Positions 5,334-6,111 of a stretch of 6,111 nucleotides of DNA are shown here, in pieces. Under the pieces are notes generated by a model. The model had not been told where the DNA came from. It was given only the letters and a program-made list of their open reading frames with translations, and did no database searches. Positions within the stretch are counted from its first letter, which is position 1. Every line of letters starts with the position of its first letter. Position numbers and translations under genes: made by a program. The DNA lies in the NCBI GenBank assembly GCA_004356685.1, contig SMWS01000003.1, forward strand, positions 1 through 6,111, in the 5' to 3' direction. Origin of the DNA: Deltaproteobacteria bacterium. Lineage in GTDB: Bacteria; Desulfobacterota_D; UBA1144; Nemesobacterales; N074bin48.

Positions 5334-5343
5334 ATGTACATTA
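5308..5343. promoter_or_regulatory. Triple 12-bp operator-like repeat over the promoter
   Basis: ACATGTACACCA (5308-5319), ACATGTAATTTA (5320-5331) and ATATGTACATTA (5332-5343) are three consecutive 12-bp units sharing RYATGTA. Each contains a short palindrome (ACATGT or TGTACA). The array covers the spacer, -10 box and start site, as expected of an autoregulatory operator for a Phd/YefM antitoxin; protein binding is inferred. Confidence 0.6.
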
Positions 5344-5573
5344 TGAAGACAAATATAGTTAATTTAAGGAATAAGCTTAGTGAAATGCTTGACTTTGTGC
5401 AGCAAGGAAATGAGCTTGAGATTCAAAAGAGAAATGTGATAATTGCAAAACTCGTTCCGATTCCCAAAGTAAAAGAGAATAAAACTAAATTGGATATAGG
5501 TAAGGGTTCAGTGCAGTTTTATGGTGATGTTACTGAACCCGTTATGGAAGATGACTGGGAAATGAATCAGTGA
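5343..5573 (+). CDS. Phd/YefM-family antitoxin
   Basis: From ATG 5343 this is a 76-residue protein. An ATG at 5334 in the same frame would add M-Y-I, but it abuts the -10 box, and M-K-T-N-I-V-N-L-R-N-K-L-S-E-M-L matches the usual Phd/YefM N-terminus. The N-terminal half (1-40) is the Phd DNA-binding and dimerisation fold, with L-R-N-K-L-S-E-M-L-D-F-V-Q-Q-G-N-E-L-E-I, then R-N-V-I-I-A-K-L-V-P-I. The C-terminal part (51-76), with G-S-V-Q-F-Y-G-D-V and an acidic end (E-P-V-M-E-D-D-W-E), is the flexible tail that normally wraps the toxin. It neutralises the downstream PIN toxin and probably represses the operon through the 12-bp repeats. Its stop overlaps the toxin start by 4 bp (GTGA). Confidence 0.88.
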   Translation: MKTNIVNLRNKLSEMLDFVQQGNELEIQKRNVIIAKLVPIPKVKENKTKLDIGKGSVQFYGDVTEPVMEDDWEMNQ

Positions 5574-5965
5574 AACTAGTTCTAGATACCTGTGCAATTC
5601 TATGGGCGATTTCTAAATCTTCTGAACTTAGCACAAAAGCAAAGAACCAAATAACAGATATATCTAATGAAATATATGTATCAGCAATAAGTTGTGCAGA
5701 AATTGCGTGCATGTCGGATAGAAACAGGATCGAATTAAATACTCATTGGAAATTATGGTTTCGCAAATATGTTGTTGAAATGAATGACTGGACAGTTTTG
5801 GATCTGGATCTTCAGATTATAGAAGAAGCATATTCACTTCCCGGAGAACTCCACAGGGACCCGGTAGACAGGTTCTTAATTGCTACTTCAAGATTACATA
5901 AAGCGCCAATAGTTACTGCAGATAGAAAAATCCTTGATTATCCTCATGTTGATTCCATTTGGTGA
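5570..5965 (+). CDS. PIN-domain toxin ribonuclease (VapC-like)
   Basis: This 131-residue PIN-domain protein is a Mg-dependent endoribonuclease of the kind that arrests translation in VapBC-type modules. Acidic active-site residues are visible: D6 in L-D-T-C-A-I-L-W, E44 in S-A-I-S-C-A-E-I, D97 and D100 in H-R-D-P-V-D-R-F-L-I-A-T, and D118 in I-V-T-A-D-R-K-I-L-D-Y. The W at position 12 and the H-R-D-P-x-D-R block place it in the COG3744-like subgroup usually paired with Phd antitoxins. Start is GTG at 5570, overlapping the antitoxin stop (GTGA), which implies translational coupling and low toxin output. Length is normal and no lesion is seen. The RNA target cannot be read from sequence. Its stop lies 9 bp from the stop of the convergent rhodanese gene. 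Confidence 0.9.
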   Translation: MKLVLDTCAILWAISKSSELSTKAKNQITDISNEIYVSAISCAEIACMSDRNRIELNTHWKLWFRKYVVEMNDWTVLDLDLQIIEEAYSLPGELHRDPVDRFLIATSRLHKAPIVTADRKILDYPHVDSIW

Positions 5966-5974
5966 GCCTTGTTC

Positions 5975-6111
5975 TTAATACCTCGGCATATCCTGATCGT
6001 ATTTGTCTGCCCATGCATCAATCCCGCCGGCAAGGCTCTTCGACTTTTTAAAGCCCGTTGCTTTTATTGCAGGATCATTGCTTTTGTCGTATACGAACCA
6101 TTCCTGGAGAA
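5975..6111 (-). CDS. Rhodanese-like domain protein, C-terminal fragment (partial)
   Basis: The frame enters at the right edge and ends with TAA at 5977-5975, giving 44 residues. It shows the end of a rhodanese domain: A-x-K-A-T-G-F-K-K-S-K-S-L-A-G-G-I-D-A-W-A-D-K-Y-D-Q-D-M-P-R-Y. The L-x-G-G-I-D-A-W block and the terminal P-R-Y are typical of single rhodanese domains and of rhodanese tails on ThiF/MoeB-type activating enzymes. The active-site cysteine loop would lie upstream, outside the window, where Q-E-W-F-V-Y-D-K-S-N-D begins. Sulfur transfer is the family role, but activity cannot be judged without that loop. It converges on the PIN toxin gene with only 9 bp between stops and no visible terminator between. 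Confidence 0.75.
   Translation of the reverse strand, partial: LQEWFVYDKSNDPAIKATGFKKSKSLAGGIDAWADKYDQDMPRY

Overview
The window looks like an accessory, repeat-rich stretch of a bacterial chromosome, recently disturbed and built around one conserved housekeeping gene, recQ. Most of it is clearly AT-rich: the TPR gene, both toxin-antitoxin modules and the spacers. recQ and a small decayed gene fragment beside it are visibly richer in G+C. Clear sigma70-type promoters (TTGAAA-17-TATAAT and TTGACA-17-TTTAAT) indicate a bacterium. The fragment at about 5103-5299 carries the N-Y-P-N-x-F-N signature of type IX secretion C-terminal sorting domains. That points to Bacteroidota or a related lineage (Ignavibacteria, Cloacimonadota, Calditrichota and similar candidate phyla). 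The consensus-like sigma70 promoters fit the relatives better than classical Bacteroidota. The lineage is an inference; no gene here settles it.

Layout. At 1-196 (-) is the N-terminal piece of a probable SAM-dependent methyltransferase. At 429-1358 (+) is a protein with a CxxC zinc ribbon followed by eight 34-residue TPR-like repeats; its last codons lie in a short tandem repeat and in the end of an inserted element. At about 1353-1746 is a nest of small mobile or repeat sequences: a roughly 255-bp element bounded by two related hairpins, then a roughly 100-bp MITE-like repeat. At 1783-2433 (-) is a complete higBA module, toxin gene first, with a promoter whose spacer is a palindromic operator candidate. 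About 50 bp of direct repeat lies on either side of this module. At 2769-4958 (-) is a full-length RecQ helicase with helicase core, zinc site, RQC, HRDC and a C-terminal helix-turn-helix extension. At about 5103-5299 (-) is the decayed sorting-domain gene. At 5343-5965 (+) is a Phd/YefM antitoxin with a PIN-domain (VapC-like) ribonuclease toxin overlapping by 4 bp, under a promoter containing three 12-bp operator-like repeats. At 5975-6111 (-) is the C-terminal end of a rhodanese-domain protein.

How the parts relate. The two toxin-antitoxin modules are separately self-regulated units on either side of recQ and on opposite strands. Nothing links them functionally to RecQ; the arrangement is best read as AT-rich modules and repeats accumulating around an older gene. 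No CRISPR array, rRNA, tRNA or clear multi-gene defence operon is visible. The least ordinary items are the paired-hairpin element that ends the TPR gene, the direct repeats bracketing higBA, the periodic operator of the Phd-PIN module, and an apparent leaderless arrangement at three promoters.
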